A model generated the notes under the pieces. It searched no databases. It worked only from the letters and a program-made list of their open reading frames with translations, and was not told the DNA's origin. The translations under genes were made by a program, and so were the position numbers. Of a stretch of DNA of 64,000 nt, positions 15,909-25,233 are shown piece after piece. Source of the stretch: CAYLZN01 sp964387935 (GTDB taxonomy: Bacteria; Acidobacteriota; Vicinamibacteria; Vicinamibacterales; JAFNAJ01). The stretch covers positions 1 to 64,000 of the forward strand of contig CAYLZN010000002.1 in assembly GCA_964387935.1 (NCBI GenBank), given 5' to 3'. Every line of letters starts with the position of its first letter. The first letter of the stretch is position 1.

Positions 15909-17789
15909 TTACGGGCACCCCGGGTGTCCCGGGACCCGCGCGATGAGGCAGTCGTGTCCCTCGATGTGGTCCGACGGGTAGGCGCCGAAATCGCTCTTCA
16001 GCGTCAGCGTGCGTACCTCCTCGTCGGCGATCGGCCCGAGCGCGGCGTTGATGCGGGCCCGGTCGAAGCGCAGCACGAGATCCGTCACGCCGTCGAGGCT
16101 GGGAGACGAGCACGCGCAGCTCCCCGGCGTCTGGTCGCTCAGCACGGGCGCGCCGATGTCGCCGTACTTCCAGGAACGTGGTGCGACGCCCATCACCCGC
16201 ACGGACGCTGCCTGGATGCGACGAACGTCGAGGTCAGGCCGACCCAGCACCGCGACGAGCAGATCGCCGCCCGTCTTGACGTTCCACTCGTTCGGGCAGC
16301 GCTGCGGCAGGATGTCGATGTCGACCGTCCGCGTCTCGTGGATCTCCGGGGCATCGTCCGACGGGCCGCGCCGGTACTGAAAGGAGATCTCCCGGAGCGT
16401 GGCGTCCTGCTGGAACACCCCCTTCGGAAAGGTGAGGCGCACGTAGCGCACGGGCACGCCGTCGCCAGTGTCCGTGAAGGCGGCCGGCACGATGGCCGGT
16501 GCACCCGTCGGCGGCGAGAGGTTCGCGAGGTTCGGCACGATCGCGTCAGCGTACGTCTGGCCGTCCAGCGAGAACTCCACGCGTGTCATCGGCGGCACGA
16601 ATCCCGGCGCCCACGTCAGGAAGATGCCCGCGATGGGCATCGGGTGGACGTCGAGCAGGTCGATGAGGACGTGCACGTCCTGCTGTGAGCCCTTGGGGAA
16701 GACCCACTTCACCCACTCGCCGTCTGGCATCCGTGAAAGACCTGGCGCTTCGGGCGACGAGACCGTCGGGCCGCCGCGCTCGCGGGCGAGTGTCGCGTAG
16801 GCCAGCAGCCGCGCCATGAACTCCTCGTGTTCCTGCTCCTCGCCGTCCCCGGGCTGGACGGGCGTGACGACAGGTGCTGCCGCATAAGGACCTGCATCGA
16901 CGTAGTGGACGCGAGCCCGGTCGTACACCGGTCGTCGCGTGCGATTCAAGTCAATCCCGAACCCTTTGATCTTCTTGCTCGCGCCGATCGTGCCGCTGCC
17001 TTGCGGGGTGAGCGTCAGGATGTTGTCCCAGTAGCCGACGTCCTCGACCTGCTCACCGCTGTTGCCTTCGAGCAGGGACACGTCCACACGCACGACGCGC
17101 CCGCCGGGGCGGCGGTGAATCCACATCTCGTTCACCATCAGGCTGTGTTTTCCGCTGTTGGTCGTCGCCGTGGTGGAGACCCAGGTGTTGGTCGCGCTGT
17201 CGTAGTTGCGGATCGCGACGTAGGCGCCCGGCACTGGCAGGGTCACGCCGAGGGCCAGGGGGTTGTAGGAGAGATCCTCGGCGTCCAGCCATCGACCCCG
17301 CCCGTCGGCGAGGGCCTCCTCGGTCTCGTACCAGTCGGTGATGATCCCCTGGTCGTACAACTGCCAGCTGTGCCACCACGCGTTCCGGTACCCGCCAGCG
17401 TACGGAATGCCAGTCTGCCGGTGCCAGAAGGCAACCGTCTCCGTGCACCACTCCTCGCGGGCGGGGTACACGCCGCCGAACGTGTACATGAACTCGATCG
17501 CGCTGGCGCAATCGACGCTCGTGCAGCCGAGCACCATCTGGTAATAGGGCTTGCCGCCATTGTCGATCGGCGGATTGCACGATTCCCTCGTTCCGACCGT
17601 CGGGATCGCGGTGTCCTGGATGATCGCGCTCACCGGATTCCATGCGCCGGTGTTGTCGAAGCACGCGCAGTCCGGACCGTCCGGCTGCATCCAGCAGTCG
17701 AACGCCCGGAGCGTGCCGCGGCTGAGGGCGAACCCGAGCAATAGGGCCAGGCCTGCACAGACGAGTGACCACCTGCGGAACGCGCCCAT
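15909..17789 (-). CDS. Large secreted protein with CHAP-like domain
   Basis: Protein of 626 residues from the ATG at 17789, which has GGAAGG upstream and opens directly into a signal peptide (residues 1-29). The segment at about 80-225 resembles a CHAP or NlpC-like cysteine amidase. C115 sits in EEWCTETVAFWHRQTGIPYA. H215 sits in GKHSLMVNEM, preceded by PGAYVAIRNY. That is the Cys at a helix start and His in a strand expected of such folds. The remaining 400 residues are beta-rich, with one carbohydrate-binding-like jelly roll (around VRYVRLTFPKGVFQQDATLR) and a Cys-rich end. Enzymatic assignment is inference; no sequence family is certain. It is convergent with the lipase gene and divergent from the GH127 gene. 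Confidence 0.6.
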   Translation of the reverse strand: MGAFRRWSLVCAGLALLLGFALSRGTLRAFDCWMQPDGPDCACFDNTGAWNPVSAIIQDTAIPTVGTRESCNPPIDNGGKPYYQMVLGCTSVDCASAIEFMYTFGGVYPAREEWCTETVAFWHRQTGIPYAGGYRNAWWHSWQLYDQGIITDWYETEEALADGRGRWLDAEDLSYNPLALGVTLPVPGAYVAIRNYDSATNTWVSTTATTNSGKHSLMVNEMWIHRRPGGRVVRVDVSLLEGNSGEQVEDVGYWDNILTLTPQGSGTIGASKKIKGFGIDLNRTRRPVYDRARVHYVDAGPYAAAPVVTPVQPGDGEEQEHEEFMARLLAYATLARERGGPTVSSPEAPGLSRMPDGEWVKWVFPKGSQQDVHVLIDLLDVHPMPIAGIFLTWAPGFVPPMTRVEFSLDGQTYADAIVPNLANLSPPTGAPAIVPAAFTDTGDGVPVRYVRLTFPKGVFQQDATLREISFQYRRGPSDDAPEIHETRTVDIDILPQRCPNEWNVKTGGDLLVAVLGRPDLDVRRIQAASVRVMGVAPRSWKYGDIGAPVLSDQTPGSCACSSPSLDGVTDLVLRFDRARINAALGPIADEEVRTLTLKSDFGAYPSDHIEGHDCLIARVPGHPGCP

Positions 17790-18059
17790 ACGCACCTTCC
17801 TTGCAACGAATTCACGGACTGCACTGGCCGCGGAGGACGCGGTCAGGAGCGTCGATTCGAGCCCGGCGTGCCGCACTCGGGCGCGATCGACAGTTCGTTG
17901 AGAAGCCGGGGGCGGTCTGTCCGCCGGCCTGCGGACAGTTGACGAGATGAGAAGAACACCGGGGGCTGCGAGCGGTTCTCGGTTGACCCTAGCACCCGGA
18001 GGGGAGAGCGTCAAGCGTCAGTCCGAGGTGGCCGGCTGAGGCTGCTAAGATGGCCCGCC

Positions 18060-21000
18060 ATGAGGCCACCAGCCCCGGTGCTCAGCTGCGTTCGTCACGC
18101 CGTCATCGCGCACAGTGCCTTCAGTGTGATGGCGGTCGTCCTCCTCGCATCGGCCGTCGTCGGCCTTCGCGCACAAGGAGGCGACCAGTTTCTCGACGGG
18201 ATTGGCGAAACGGCACTGATCGCACGCTACGTGTTCAATGGCAGCGCCGAGGATTCCTCGAGAAACCACCTTCACGCCACGCTTCGCGGCCAAGGGACGG
18301 TGTTCGTGGAGGACGCGCGCTTCGGCCGTGTGCTGGAGTTGACGGGCAGCGGCGGCCACGTGCAGTTGCCGGGGCAGACCCTCACCGGGGAGGACAGCCT
18401 CAGCGTCACCGGCTGGCTCTACCTGCCCACGGGTGCCTCCGGACCGTTCTTCGACTTCGGGCGGAGCGCCTCGAGCAGGATCGTCGCCACCGTGAGCGCC
18501 GCCGAGGGGTTCCGCGCCGGCTTCGCCGCGGGCGGGTCGCAAAGCGCAACAGCGCCGAAGGCGGTGCCCGTGAACCAGTGGGTCCACCTCGCGGTCGTGC
18601 TCGATCCCGCCGAACGTCGGCTGACGACGTATGTCGATGGGGTCGTGGCGGCCCAGGCGACCGACGTTGGTGTCAGCGCGCTGCGGGTGATCGGCCAGAA
18701 CCAGGCAGGCGCGACGCGTCTCTTCGTGGGGCGCTCACAGGGTGACGGCGGCGAGACGCTCCACGGGAAGCTGCGCGACGTCCGCCTGTACCGCGTGGCG
18801 CTGACCGCCGCGCAGGTCGCGGCCATTCACAAGGCCGCGTCGACTCGCCAGGGTGGTACCGGCCGCGGCACGGATCCCGCACCCGCGATTTCGACGGCGG
18901 CGATTTCCGGGGAATCGCCGCTGGCGCGTCGGCTCGGACGCGTCCCTGACATCCAGGTTGAAACGACCGTGGGGATCCTCCCGCGCCTGCCGCGCGAGAT
19001 CCCGGCGGTGTATCGCGATCAGGCCACGGGTCCCAAGGTCCGCGTGATCTGGCCGGCCCCACGGGACAACAGCCAGGTGATGGCGCCGGGCACGTACACC
19101 GTGACAGGCAGGATTCCCGGGACCGCGTTCGAGCCGAGGGCGACGGTGACGGTGAGGCCAGTCGGCGCGGCGTCGCCGGCGCCGGCGCCAGCACGTTCGG
19201 TCGAGGCCTTCCCCCTCGGTCGCGTGGTGCTCGAACGGGACACGCGCGGCCGCGACACGCCGTTCATCAGGAATCGCGACACGTTCATCAAGGCACTGGC
19301 CGCGACGAATCCCGACAGCTTCCTCTACAACTTCCGCGATGCCTTCGGGCAGCCGCAACCACCGGGCGCGACGCCGCTCGGCGGCTGGGACAGCCAGACG
19401 ACGAGACTGCGAGGACATGCGACCGGCCATTACCTGTCGGCGATCGCCCAGGCGTATGCGGGCGCGACGTACGACGAGTCGGTGCGAGCCGGCTTCCTGC
19501 AGAGGATGAACTACCTGATCGACACGCTGTTCGATCTCGCGCAGAAGTCGGGGCGTCCAGCGACGTCTGGGGGCCCGTTCAACGCCGATCCGACGCAGGT
19601 GCCGCCAGGCCCAGGCCGCGCCGGCTACGATTCGAACCTGCGGGCCGGCGCGATCCGCACCGACTCGTGGAACTGGGGCAGAGGGTTCATCAGCGCCTAT
19701 CCGCCCGACCAGTTCATCATGCTGGAGCAGGGCGCCACCTACGGCACGCAGGACAGCCAGATCTGGGCCCCCTACTACACGCTGCACAAGATCCTCGCGG
19801 GCCTGCTCGACTGCTACGAGGTGGGCGGCAACCGCAAGGCCCTGGAGATCGCCCAGCGCATGGGCGCGTGGGTGTACGCGCGGCTGCACGCGCTGCCGGC
19901 CGATCTGCGCAGCGCCATGTGGAGCCGCTACATCGCCGGCGAGTACGGCGGCATGAACGAGGTGATGGCGCGGCTGTATCGCCTCACGAACGACCGGCAG
20001 TTCCTGGAGTGCGCGAGGCTCTTCGACAACGTGAACTTCTTCTTCGGCAACGCCGACCGCGCGCACGGCCTGGCGGCCAACGTCGACACGATCCGCGGCC
20101 GGCACGCCAACCAGCACATCCCGCAGATCACCGGCGCGCTCGAGACCTTCCGCAGCACCGGGGAGCCACCCTACTATCGGGTCGCCGACAACTTCTGGAA
20201 CCTCACGACCAGCGGCTACATGTACGCCATCGGCGGCGTGGCCGGTGCGCGCACGCCGAACAACGCGGAGTGCTTCACCGCGGAACCCGACTCACTCTGG
20301 GCGCACGGCTTCGCCAGCGGCGGGCAGAACGAGACCTGCGCCACCTACAACCTGCTGAAGCTCGATCGCCAGTTGTTCATGTTCGACCAGGACGGGAAGT
20401 ACATGGACCACTACGAACGCGGGCTCTACAACCACATCCTGGCGTCGGTCGCCGAGCACGACGCGGGCAACACGTATCACGTGCCGCTCACCCCCGGCGC
20501 GCAGAAGCGGTTCGGCAACGCCGACATGCAGGGGTTCACGTGCTGCAACGGTACGGCGCTCGAGAGCCACACGAAGCTGCAGGACTCGATCTACTTCAGG
20601 AGCACCGACGATCGGACGCTGTACGTCAACCTCTTCGTCCCTTCCACGCTCGACTGGCGCGAGCGCGGGATCGTGGTCACGCAGCGCACGGACTTTCCCT
20701 ACTCGGACGCCACGCAGCTCACGATCGAGGGCGAGGGCGCGTTCGACCTGCGGATCCGCGTGCCGCGCTGGGCCACGAAGGGCGTCTTCGTCCGGATCAA
20801 CGGCCGGGACCAGGCCGCGAACGCCGAACCAGGCACGTACCTGACGCTGCGCAGAACCTGGCGCACCAACGACACGATCGACGTGCGGATGCCGTTCTCC
20901 TTCACCCTGGAGCCGGTGATGGATCAGCCCAACGTCGCCAGCCTCTTCTACGGTCCCGTGCTGCTGGCCGCCGAGGAGTCGGCGCCCAGGAGCGACTGGC

Positions 21001-21149
21001 GTCCCATCGCGCTCGACGCAACCGACCTCGCGAGGTCGGTGACAGGCGATCCCGCCACGTTGCGCTTCGTCATCGACGGCATCCCGTTCAAGCCGTTCTT
21101 CGAGACCTTCGGGCGATACTCCGTCTACCAGCACGTGATGCTGAAGTAG
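18060..21149 (+). CDS. GH127 beta-L-arabinofuranosidase-type glycoside hydrolase
   Basis: Secreted protein of 1029 residues. Signal peptide, then a LamG/concanavalin-like domain (about 50-262, with FNGSAEDSSRNHLHATL and DVRLYRVALT), an Ig-like linker (about 300-370), then the GH127 (DUF1680) alpha/alpha barrel. The zinc-thiolate catalytic centre is complete by comparison with HypBA1: acid/base E742 (TAEPDSLW), metal ligands E758 and C760 (GQNETCATYN), and the CC pair C828-C829 (GFTCCNGT) containing the nucleophile. GH127 enzymes release L-arabinofuranose from plant glycans and glycoproteins. The lectin-like domain probably binds substrate. Divergent spacing to the CHAP-like gene is only 270 bases from the predicted starts. 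Specificity within the family cannot be fixed from sequence. Confidence 0.88.
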   Translation: MRPPAPVLSCVRHAVIAHSAFSVMAVVLLASAVVGLRAQGGDQFLDGIGETALIARYVFNGSAEDSSRNHLHATLRGQGTVFVEDARFGRVLELTGSGGHVQLPGQTLTGEDSLSVTGWLYLPTGASGPFFDFGRSASSRIVATVSAAEGFRAGFAAGGSQSATAPKAVPVNQWVHLAVVLDPAERRLTTYVDGVVAAQATDVGVSALRVIGQNQAGATRLFVGRSQGDGGETLHGKLRDVRLYRVALTAAQVAAIHKAASTRQGGTGRGTDPAPAISTAAISGESPLARRLGRVPDIQVETTVGILPRLPREIPAVYRDQATGPKVRVIWPAPRDNSQVMAPGTYTVTGRIPGTAFEPRATVTVRPVGAASPAPAPARSVEAFPLGRVVLERDTRGRDTPFIRNRDTFIKALAATNPDSFLYNFRDAFGQPQPPGATPLGGWDSQTTRLRGHATGHYLSAIAQAYAGATYDESVRAGFLQRMNYLIDTLFDLAQKSGRPATSGGPFNADPTQVPPGPGRAGYDSNLRAGAIRTDSWNWGRGFISAYPPDQFIMLEQGATYGTQDSQIWAPYYTLHKILAGLLDCYEVGGNRKALEIAQRMGAWVYARLHALPADLRSAMWSRYIAGEYGGMNEVMARLYRLTNDRQFLECARLFDNVNFFFGNADRAHGLAANVDTIRGRHANQHIPQITGALETFRSTGEPPYYRVADNFWNLTTSGYMYAIGGVAGARTPNNAECFTAEPDSLWAHGFASGGQNETCATYNLLKLDRQLFMFDQDGKYMDHYERGLYNHILASVAEHDAGNTYHVPLTPGAQKRFGNADMQGFTCCNGTALESHTKLQDSIYFRSTDDRTLYVNLFVPSTLDWRERGIVVTQRTDFPYSDATQLTIEGEGAFDLRIRVPRWATKGVFVRINGRDQAANAEPGTYLTLRRTWRTNDTIDVRMPFSFTLEPVMDQPNVASLFYGPVLLAAEESAPRSDWRPIALDATDLARSVTGDPATLRFVIDGIPFKPFFETFGRYSVYQHVMLK

Positions 21150-21269
21150 GGCGAAGTCCCGCGTCAGGCTCATTCAGCGCGAACGGGTCCTTCCTCGGGC
21201 GGCAGCGCTTGGTCGGCCTGACCTTGCTGCCAGCACAGTTGTCTCGAGCATAGCCCCCCGATTCTCAGC

Positions 21270-21322
21270 TCGGCACACGCGCATGCCAGGCTGCAGGGAC
21301 ATCGGGGAGTCGCCGGATTATA
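21270..21322 (-). pseudogene. Remnant of a kinase promoter and start
   Basis: On the minus strand a TATAAT (21317-21322) is followed after 14 bases by ATG at 21302, then codons for MSLQPGMRV. Two other kinase genes in the window have the same CGTATAATC element 13 bases before ATG (7866 and 24720), and MSLQPG-R is the usual opening of such kinases. The frame is lost within about ten codons and no kinase body follows. Confidence 0.4.
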
Positions 21323-21337
21323 CGCGCACCGGAGAAG

Positions 21338-21751
21338 TCACCGCGGGTGCTTGGGCGGCCGGCAGAGGACGACGCGGACGCCGCGCACGCGTCTGAGTGC
21401 CTTGTCGGCGGTGACGAGAGAGCATTCGTGCACGACGGCGGTGGCGGCGATGAATCGATCGGCCGGGTCTCTGGTCGGCAAGGACAGGCGGCGGCTCTCG
21501 AGGGCGATCGCCGAGGTCAGGGGCGCCTCGCGCAGGCCGAGGCCTGCGGCCGCTGCGTCGATCCAGCGCTCGGGATCGGGCCGCAGCTCGAGGCGGCCCT
21601 GTTCCGCCAGCATGGCCAGCTCCCACGCGCTCACCGCGGACATCCAGAGTTCGTGGCGGGTGTCGCTCAAGAGTGCGGCCACCCGAGGCTCCAACGCCTC
21701 GACCCCGGACGCCGCCCACACGATGATGTGGGTGTCGAGCAGCAGGCGCAT
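21338..21751 (-). CDS. PIN-domain ribonuclease toxin
   Basis: Protein of 137 residues from the ATG at 21751, two bases after the antitoxin stop; an upstream in-frame ATG at 21772 would overlap the antitoxin. The PIN core is complete: D6 in LLLDTHIIVWAA, Glu in VSAWELAML, and DPADRFIAATA with the later acidic residues. The DTHIIVWAA opening identifies the group of VapC/PIN toxins served by Phd/YefM antitoxins. It should act as a Mg-dependent RNase. It lies in the same orientation downstream of a kinase gene. Confidence 0.87.
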   Translation of the reverse strand: MRLLLDTHIIVWAASGVEALEPRVAALLSDTRHELWMSAVSAWELAMLAEQGRLELRPDPERWIDAAAAGLGLREAPLTSAIALESRRLSLPTRDPADRFIAATAVVHECSLVTADKALRRVRGVRVVLCRPPKHPR

Positions 21752-21753
21752 CG

Positions 21754-21993
21754 CTACGCGAGCGCGTCCCAATCGCGGACGTCGGCCACGGGCGCGATGA
21801 GATCCCCCGAGATCGTGGTGGCGTCCTTCAGAAAGCCCAGCGCACGCTTCTCACGTGCCGCAGGGGCAGCGGGCACCACATCGGCAACGGGCCGGCCGTA
21901 GCGCGTGACACGCACGGGCCGACCGGTGCGGCGCACACGGTCCATCACCGACAGGCACTGCGCCTTGAACTTCGAGATGGGCATGGCGTCCAT
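21754..21993 (-). CDS. Phd/YefM-type antitoxin
   Basis: Protein of 79 residues. The N-terminal fold is MPISKFKAQCLSVMDRVRRT followed by GRPVRVTRYGRPVADVVP, the Phd/YefM DNA-binding pattern. The C-terminal tail (WDALA end) is the usual toxin-binding segment. The start at 21993 is preferred because a promoter at 22001-22029 would yield an mRNA beginning at that ATG; MPIS at 21984 is an alternative. The gene follows the stop of the kinase gene by 19 bases, and its promoter overlaps the kinase terminus. Confidence 0.83.
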   Translation of the reverse strand: MDAMPISKFKAQCLSVMDRVRRTGRPVRVTRYGRPVADVVPAAPAAREKRALGFLKDATTISGDLIAPVADVRDWDALA

Positions 21994-22000
21994 GGCCAGA

Positions 22001-22029
22001 AGACTAACATGGTCAATAATAATGGTCAA
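22001..22029 (-). promoter_or_regulatory. Promoter with direct-repeat operator of the Phd-PIN module
   Basis: On the minus strand TTGACC (22024-22029) and TAGTCT (22001-22006) are separated by exactly 17 bases. The octamer TTGACCAT occurs twice in direct orientation, the first copy covering the -35. The expected start of transcription is about 21994, giving a leaderless message for the ATG at 21993. The -35 region lies in the last codons of the kinase gene. Confidence 0.65.
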
Positions 22030-24706
22030 CATTCAGGACGGACGGAGCGAAGGAGGAGCCGCCCATGATGACGGTGAGCCCGCGTGGCAGCGGGTCCGGC
22101 ACGACCAGGTTGAACAGGAACCGCTGCCCGTCCGCGGAGACGTCGTAGTTGCGACGATGGCCCGTCGCGAACAGCTCGCCAGGCACGGTGAAGAGCCGGC
22201 GGGTCGCAGCGGTCGCCACCCCGACGGCGCCGGATCCGAAGGTCAGATCCGTCTCGAAGAGGCCGCCATCGGACCCGCGGAAGAACACGGCGCGACCATC
22301 CGGTCTCCAGAGGGGTTTCCCCCCTCCGCTGGTGGAGACTCTCACCTTGGCGCCGGGCACGGGAAAGGACTGGACGTACACCTCGCGGGTTCCACTCTCG
22401 GTGGATTCGTAGGCCACCCACCGGCCGTCCGGGGAGATCCGGGGTTCCACTTCCTCGAATTGCGTCCTGAGATAGCTGGACTTCGCCGGAGGAGACGCGT
22501 CCAGGTCGACGAGGCCCAGGTCGAAACCCTCTCCGCTCTCCGTGAAGAGCACGTAGCGACCGGTGGGCGACCAACTGGACGGCCACTTGATGCCGGCCCC
22601 GACGGGGATCTCCCGTGCCTGGCCACCGCCGATCGGATGGATGTCCCAGACGTCCGTGAAGCCGGTCGCGAGGAGGCGCCGCGAGTCCGCTGACCACAAT
22701 GGCGTGCCCGTCCAGTTCGTGCTGTCGGTGAATCGCGATCGGGTGCCCGTCCGCCCGTCGACCAGCCAGACGGAGACCACGCCCCCGCCCGGCTCGTGCA
22801 TCTCGACGGCCACACGCTCTCCGTCGGGAGACAGGGCCAGTCCCAGGTGCTCGCCGGGTTCGCCGAGCGTCGAGAGGACGCGCCCGGTGCGATCGACCCA
22901 CGTCAGTTGCGTGGACGGAGTCGCGCTTCTGTCCGCGTAGACCACGAGACCGGTGGGCGCCACGCTGAAGGAGAAGCCCGTGGGCGTGTCGCCGCTCCAG
23001 CCAATCCGATCCGCGATCTTCACCGCCTCGCCGCCCAGGGCCAGCGTGTTCGGAGTGAACGGCTGGGCGTAGAGATTGCCATCCCGCACGAAGTACAGGT
23101 GCCCGCGCGCGTACGCCGCCTTGGACGGGATGGGCAGGATCTCCTTCACCTCTGGCGACTCGAGGTCGCCCACCGCGATCGTGCTGCCACGGCTGAACAG
23201 ATAGCGTCGGCCGTCGGGCAGGAACCAGGGATCGGAGCGACGCTCAGTGATCGGTCCCGCCGCTTCTCCCCGAAGGACGAGCGGGCGCGCCGGTACGCCG
23301 GCCGCGGTGGTCCTGTGGATCGGCAGGAAGGACGCGGGTGTGAAGAGGATGTCGCCGCGCTGGTTCCAGGTGGCGCCTCGACCGCTCGCGGCGTCCGCGA
23401 GGACTTCGGGGACCCCGCCATCGACCGGCACTTTCCTGAGCTTCCCGGCGGCGAAGAACCCAATCCACTTGCCGTCGGGAGACCAGAACGGCAGCCGGGC
23501 CGCCTCCGTATCTGCCAGCGGGCGCGCCTCGGTCGAGTCCAGGGCGCGCACCCACAACTGGGGAGTGCCCGACGCACCAGGCGCGACGAAGGCGATCACG
23601 CGGCCGTCGGGTGAGACGGCAGGATCGACGGCTCCGCGGAAACCGGAAGGCGGAGGAAGGATCGAAAGTCGGACCTCGGGGCCCGACGCGGCCGGGGTCT
23701 TGATCAACGCGCGACCAACCAGCGCGCCCAGCACGATACCGCCGACAGCGGCCGCGGCCACCGTCGCCCACACCCACCGTCGCGCCCCTGGCGCGGCCGT
23801 AGGTGGTCTCGTCCTCTCCTCGCCACGCGGCCGGTCACTGCGCGCGTCTGTGAGCGACAGTCGCGCTTCACCGATGTCACGGAGCCGCGCCTTGGGGTCG
23901 CGCGCGAGGCAGCGTTCGAGGAGGGCGACGACGTGCGACGGGGTCGACGGCGGGAGTGCCTTCAGACTGACCTCGTTCTTGAGGACACCCGCGAGGATGT
24001 CGCTCACGGTCTCGCCCGTGAACAGGCGCGCTCCGGACAGCATTTCGAAGAGCACGACACCGAACGCCCAGATGTCGGCACGCTTGTCCACGGCCTTCCC
24101 GCGGGCCTGCTCGGGACTCATGTAGGCTGCGGTGCCGAGAATCAGGCCCGCTTCGGTCGCGTGGCGCGACATCGTGGGCGAGTGCGAGGGGTCGGACGTC
24201 GTGTTGTTCTCGCCGTCGATCGCCTTCGCGAGACCGAAGTCGAGGACCTTCACCTTGCCGTCGGGCGTGAGCTTGACGTTGGCCGGCTTGAGGTCGCGGT
24301 GAATGATGCCCTTCTCGTGGGCCTCCTCGAGTCCCTCCGCAATCTGTCTGGCGATCGTGATCGCCTCGTCGACCGGGATGGCCCCTCCCGTCAGTCGCTC
24401 GGCCAGGTCCTCGCCGTCGACCATCTCCATGGCCAGGAAGTGCGCAGGTGAGCCGTCCGGCAGTGCGGCGCGCTCGAAGCCGTACACGTGCGCGATGTTG
24501 GGATGGTTCAGTGCGGCCAGCGTCCGGGCCTCGCGCTCGAAGCGCACCAGGCGCGCCGGGTCCTGCGCGAACTCGGCCGGGAGCACCTTGATGGCGACCT
24601 CGCGTCCGAGCTTCGTATCGCGCGCGCGGAACACCTCGCCCATGCCGCCTTCGCCGAGGCGGGACAGGATCTCGTAGACGCCGAGGCGTGTACCAGGAGC
24701 TGGCAT
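22013..24706 (-). CDS. Transmembrane Ser/Thr protein kinase with TolB/WD40-like propeller
   Basis: Protein of 897 residues from the ATG at 24706 (MPAPGTRLGVYEILSRLGEG). Kinase motifs: glycine loop GEGGMGEVF, K40 in VAIKVLP, HRDLKPANVK, DFGLAKAI and SPEQARGK. One membrane span (about 313-338, VAAAAVGGIVLGALVG) leads to an extracytoplasmic six- or seven-bladed propeller with SPDGR, SPDGK and RPDGR repeats. The catalytic set is complete. A TATAAT box lies 13 bases before the ATG. The final residues overlap the promoter of the Phd antitoxin. It is paralogous to the kinase at 10985. Confidence 0.92.
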   Translation of the reverse strand: MPAPGTRLGVYEILSRLGEGGMGEVFRARDTKLGREVAIKVLPAEFAQDPARLVRFEREARTLAALNHPNIAHVYGFERAALPDGSPAHFLAMEMVDGEDLAERLTGGAIPVDEAITIARQIAEGLEEAHEKGIIHRDLKPANVKLTPDGKVKVLDFGLAKAIDGENNTTSDPSHSPTMSRHATEAGLILGTAAYMSPEQARGKAVDKRADIWAFGVVLFEMLSGARLFTGETVSDILAGVLKNEVSLKALPPSTPSHVVALLERCLARDPKARLRDIGEARLSLTDARSDRPRGEERTRPPTAAPGARRWVWATVAAAAVGGIVLGALVGRALIKTPAASGPEVRLSILPPPSGFRGAVDPAVSPDGRVIAFVAPGASGTPQLWVRALDSTEARPLADTEAARLPFWSPDGKWIGFFAAGKLRKVPVDGGVPEVLADAASGRGATWNQRGDILFTPASFLPIHRTTAAGVPARPLVLRGEAAGPITERRSDPWFLPDGRRYLFSRGSTIAVGDLESPEVKEILPIPSKAAYARGHLYFVRDGNLYAQPFTPNTLALGGEAVKIADRIGWSGDTPTGFSFSVAPTGLVVYADRSATPSTQLTWVDRTGRVLSTLGEPGEHLGLALSPDGERVAVEMHEPGGGVVSVWLVDGRTGTRSRFTDSTNWTGTPLWSADSRRLLATGFTDVWDIHPIGGGQAREIPVGAGIKWPSSWSPTGRYVLFTESGEGFDLGLVDLDASPPAKSSYLRTQFEEVEPRISPDGRWVAYESTESGTREVYVQSFPVPGAKVRVSTSGGGKPLWRPDGRAVFFRGSDGGLFETDLTFGSGAVGVATAATRRLFTVPGELFATGHRRNYDVSADGQRFLFNLVVPDPLPRGLTVIMGGSSFAPSVLNVDHYY

Positions 24707-24719
24707 GAAGGTGTCCGAG

Positions 24720-24725
24720 ATTATA
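24720..24725 (-). promoter_or_regulatory. -10 element of the kinase gene
   Basis: A consensus TATAAT, in the context CCCGTATAATC, lies 13 bases upstream of the kinase ATG at 24706. The same context precedes the kinase pseudogene at 7885. No convincing -35 is seen at 16-18 bases. Confidence 0.5.
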
Positions 24726-24918
24726 CGGGCAGCCGGCTGCGAGGCCAGGTCACCGCAGGTCGCGGGCCCTGACCACGTAGACGCCGTCACCTTCAGGTGT
24801 CCATTCCCACACGGCGAGTCGCTCACCGGGCGCGCCCACCAGGAGATCGCGTCGGCCACCTCGCGTTCCAGGCGCGGATCCCAGGCGCGACGACTCGGCT
24901 GACTGGTGCAACCGTCTG

Positions 24919-25233
24919 TTATGCGACGCGCAGGGGCTTGATACGGGCCACATCGTCCTTGATCGCCTGTCCGGCCTCCCACGAATCCACGCTGCGCTGC
25001 GCGTTGAGCCAGAACTCAGGGGAGTTGCCAAACAACCGTGACAGGCGCAACGCCATTTCGGGACTGAGCGCACGCCGCTCGCGCAGCAACTCATTGATCG
25101 ACTGCCGCGACACGCCGAGCGCCTCCGCGAGCCCGGAGACCGTCAGGGCGAAGTCCGGCATGAAGTCCTCGCGCAGCATCTCACCGGGGTGCGTAGGCCG
25201 CCGCCTCATTCGTCGGGTATTGGGAATGCTCAT
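24919..25233 (-). CDS. higA: HigA-family antitoxin (XRE helix-turn-helix)
   Basis: Protein of 104 residues with the HigA/VapI signature: HPGEMLREDFMPDFALTVSG, LAEALGVSRQSINELLRERR (helix-turn-helix) and LSRLFGNSPEFWLNAQRSVD. It represses its own operon and would neutralise a HigB RNase. The start overlaps the stop of a truncated higB frame (ATG within TCATGAG), the normal toxin-first arrangement. Since the toxin is broken, this looks like an orphan antitoxin, which may still act as repressor or protect against other HigB proteins. The 212 bases between it and the kinase start hold no clear gene. Confidence 0.88.
   Translation of the reverse strand: MSIPNTRRMRRRPTHPGEMLREDFMPDFALTVSGLAEALGVSRQSINELLRERRALSPEMALRLSRLFGNSPEFWLNAQRSVDSWEAGQAIKDDVARIKPLRVA

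Noticed and set aside
24740..24918. Possible small gene ending GERLAVWEWTPEGDGVYVVR
   Set aside because: The minus-strand frame has protein-like ending but no start, no family match that I know, and overlaps the kinase promoter; not strong enough to list.
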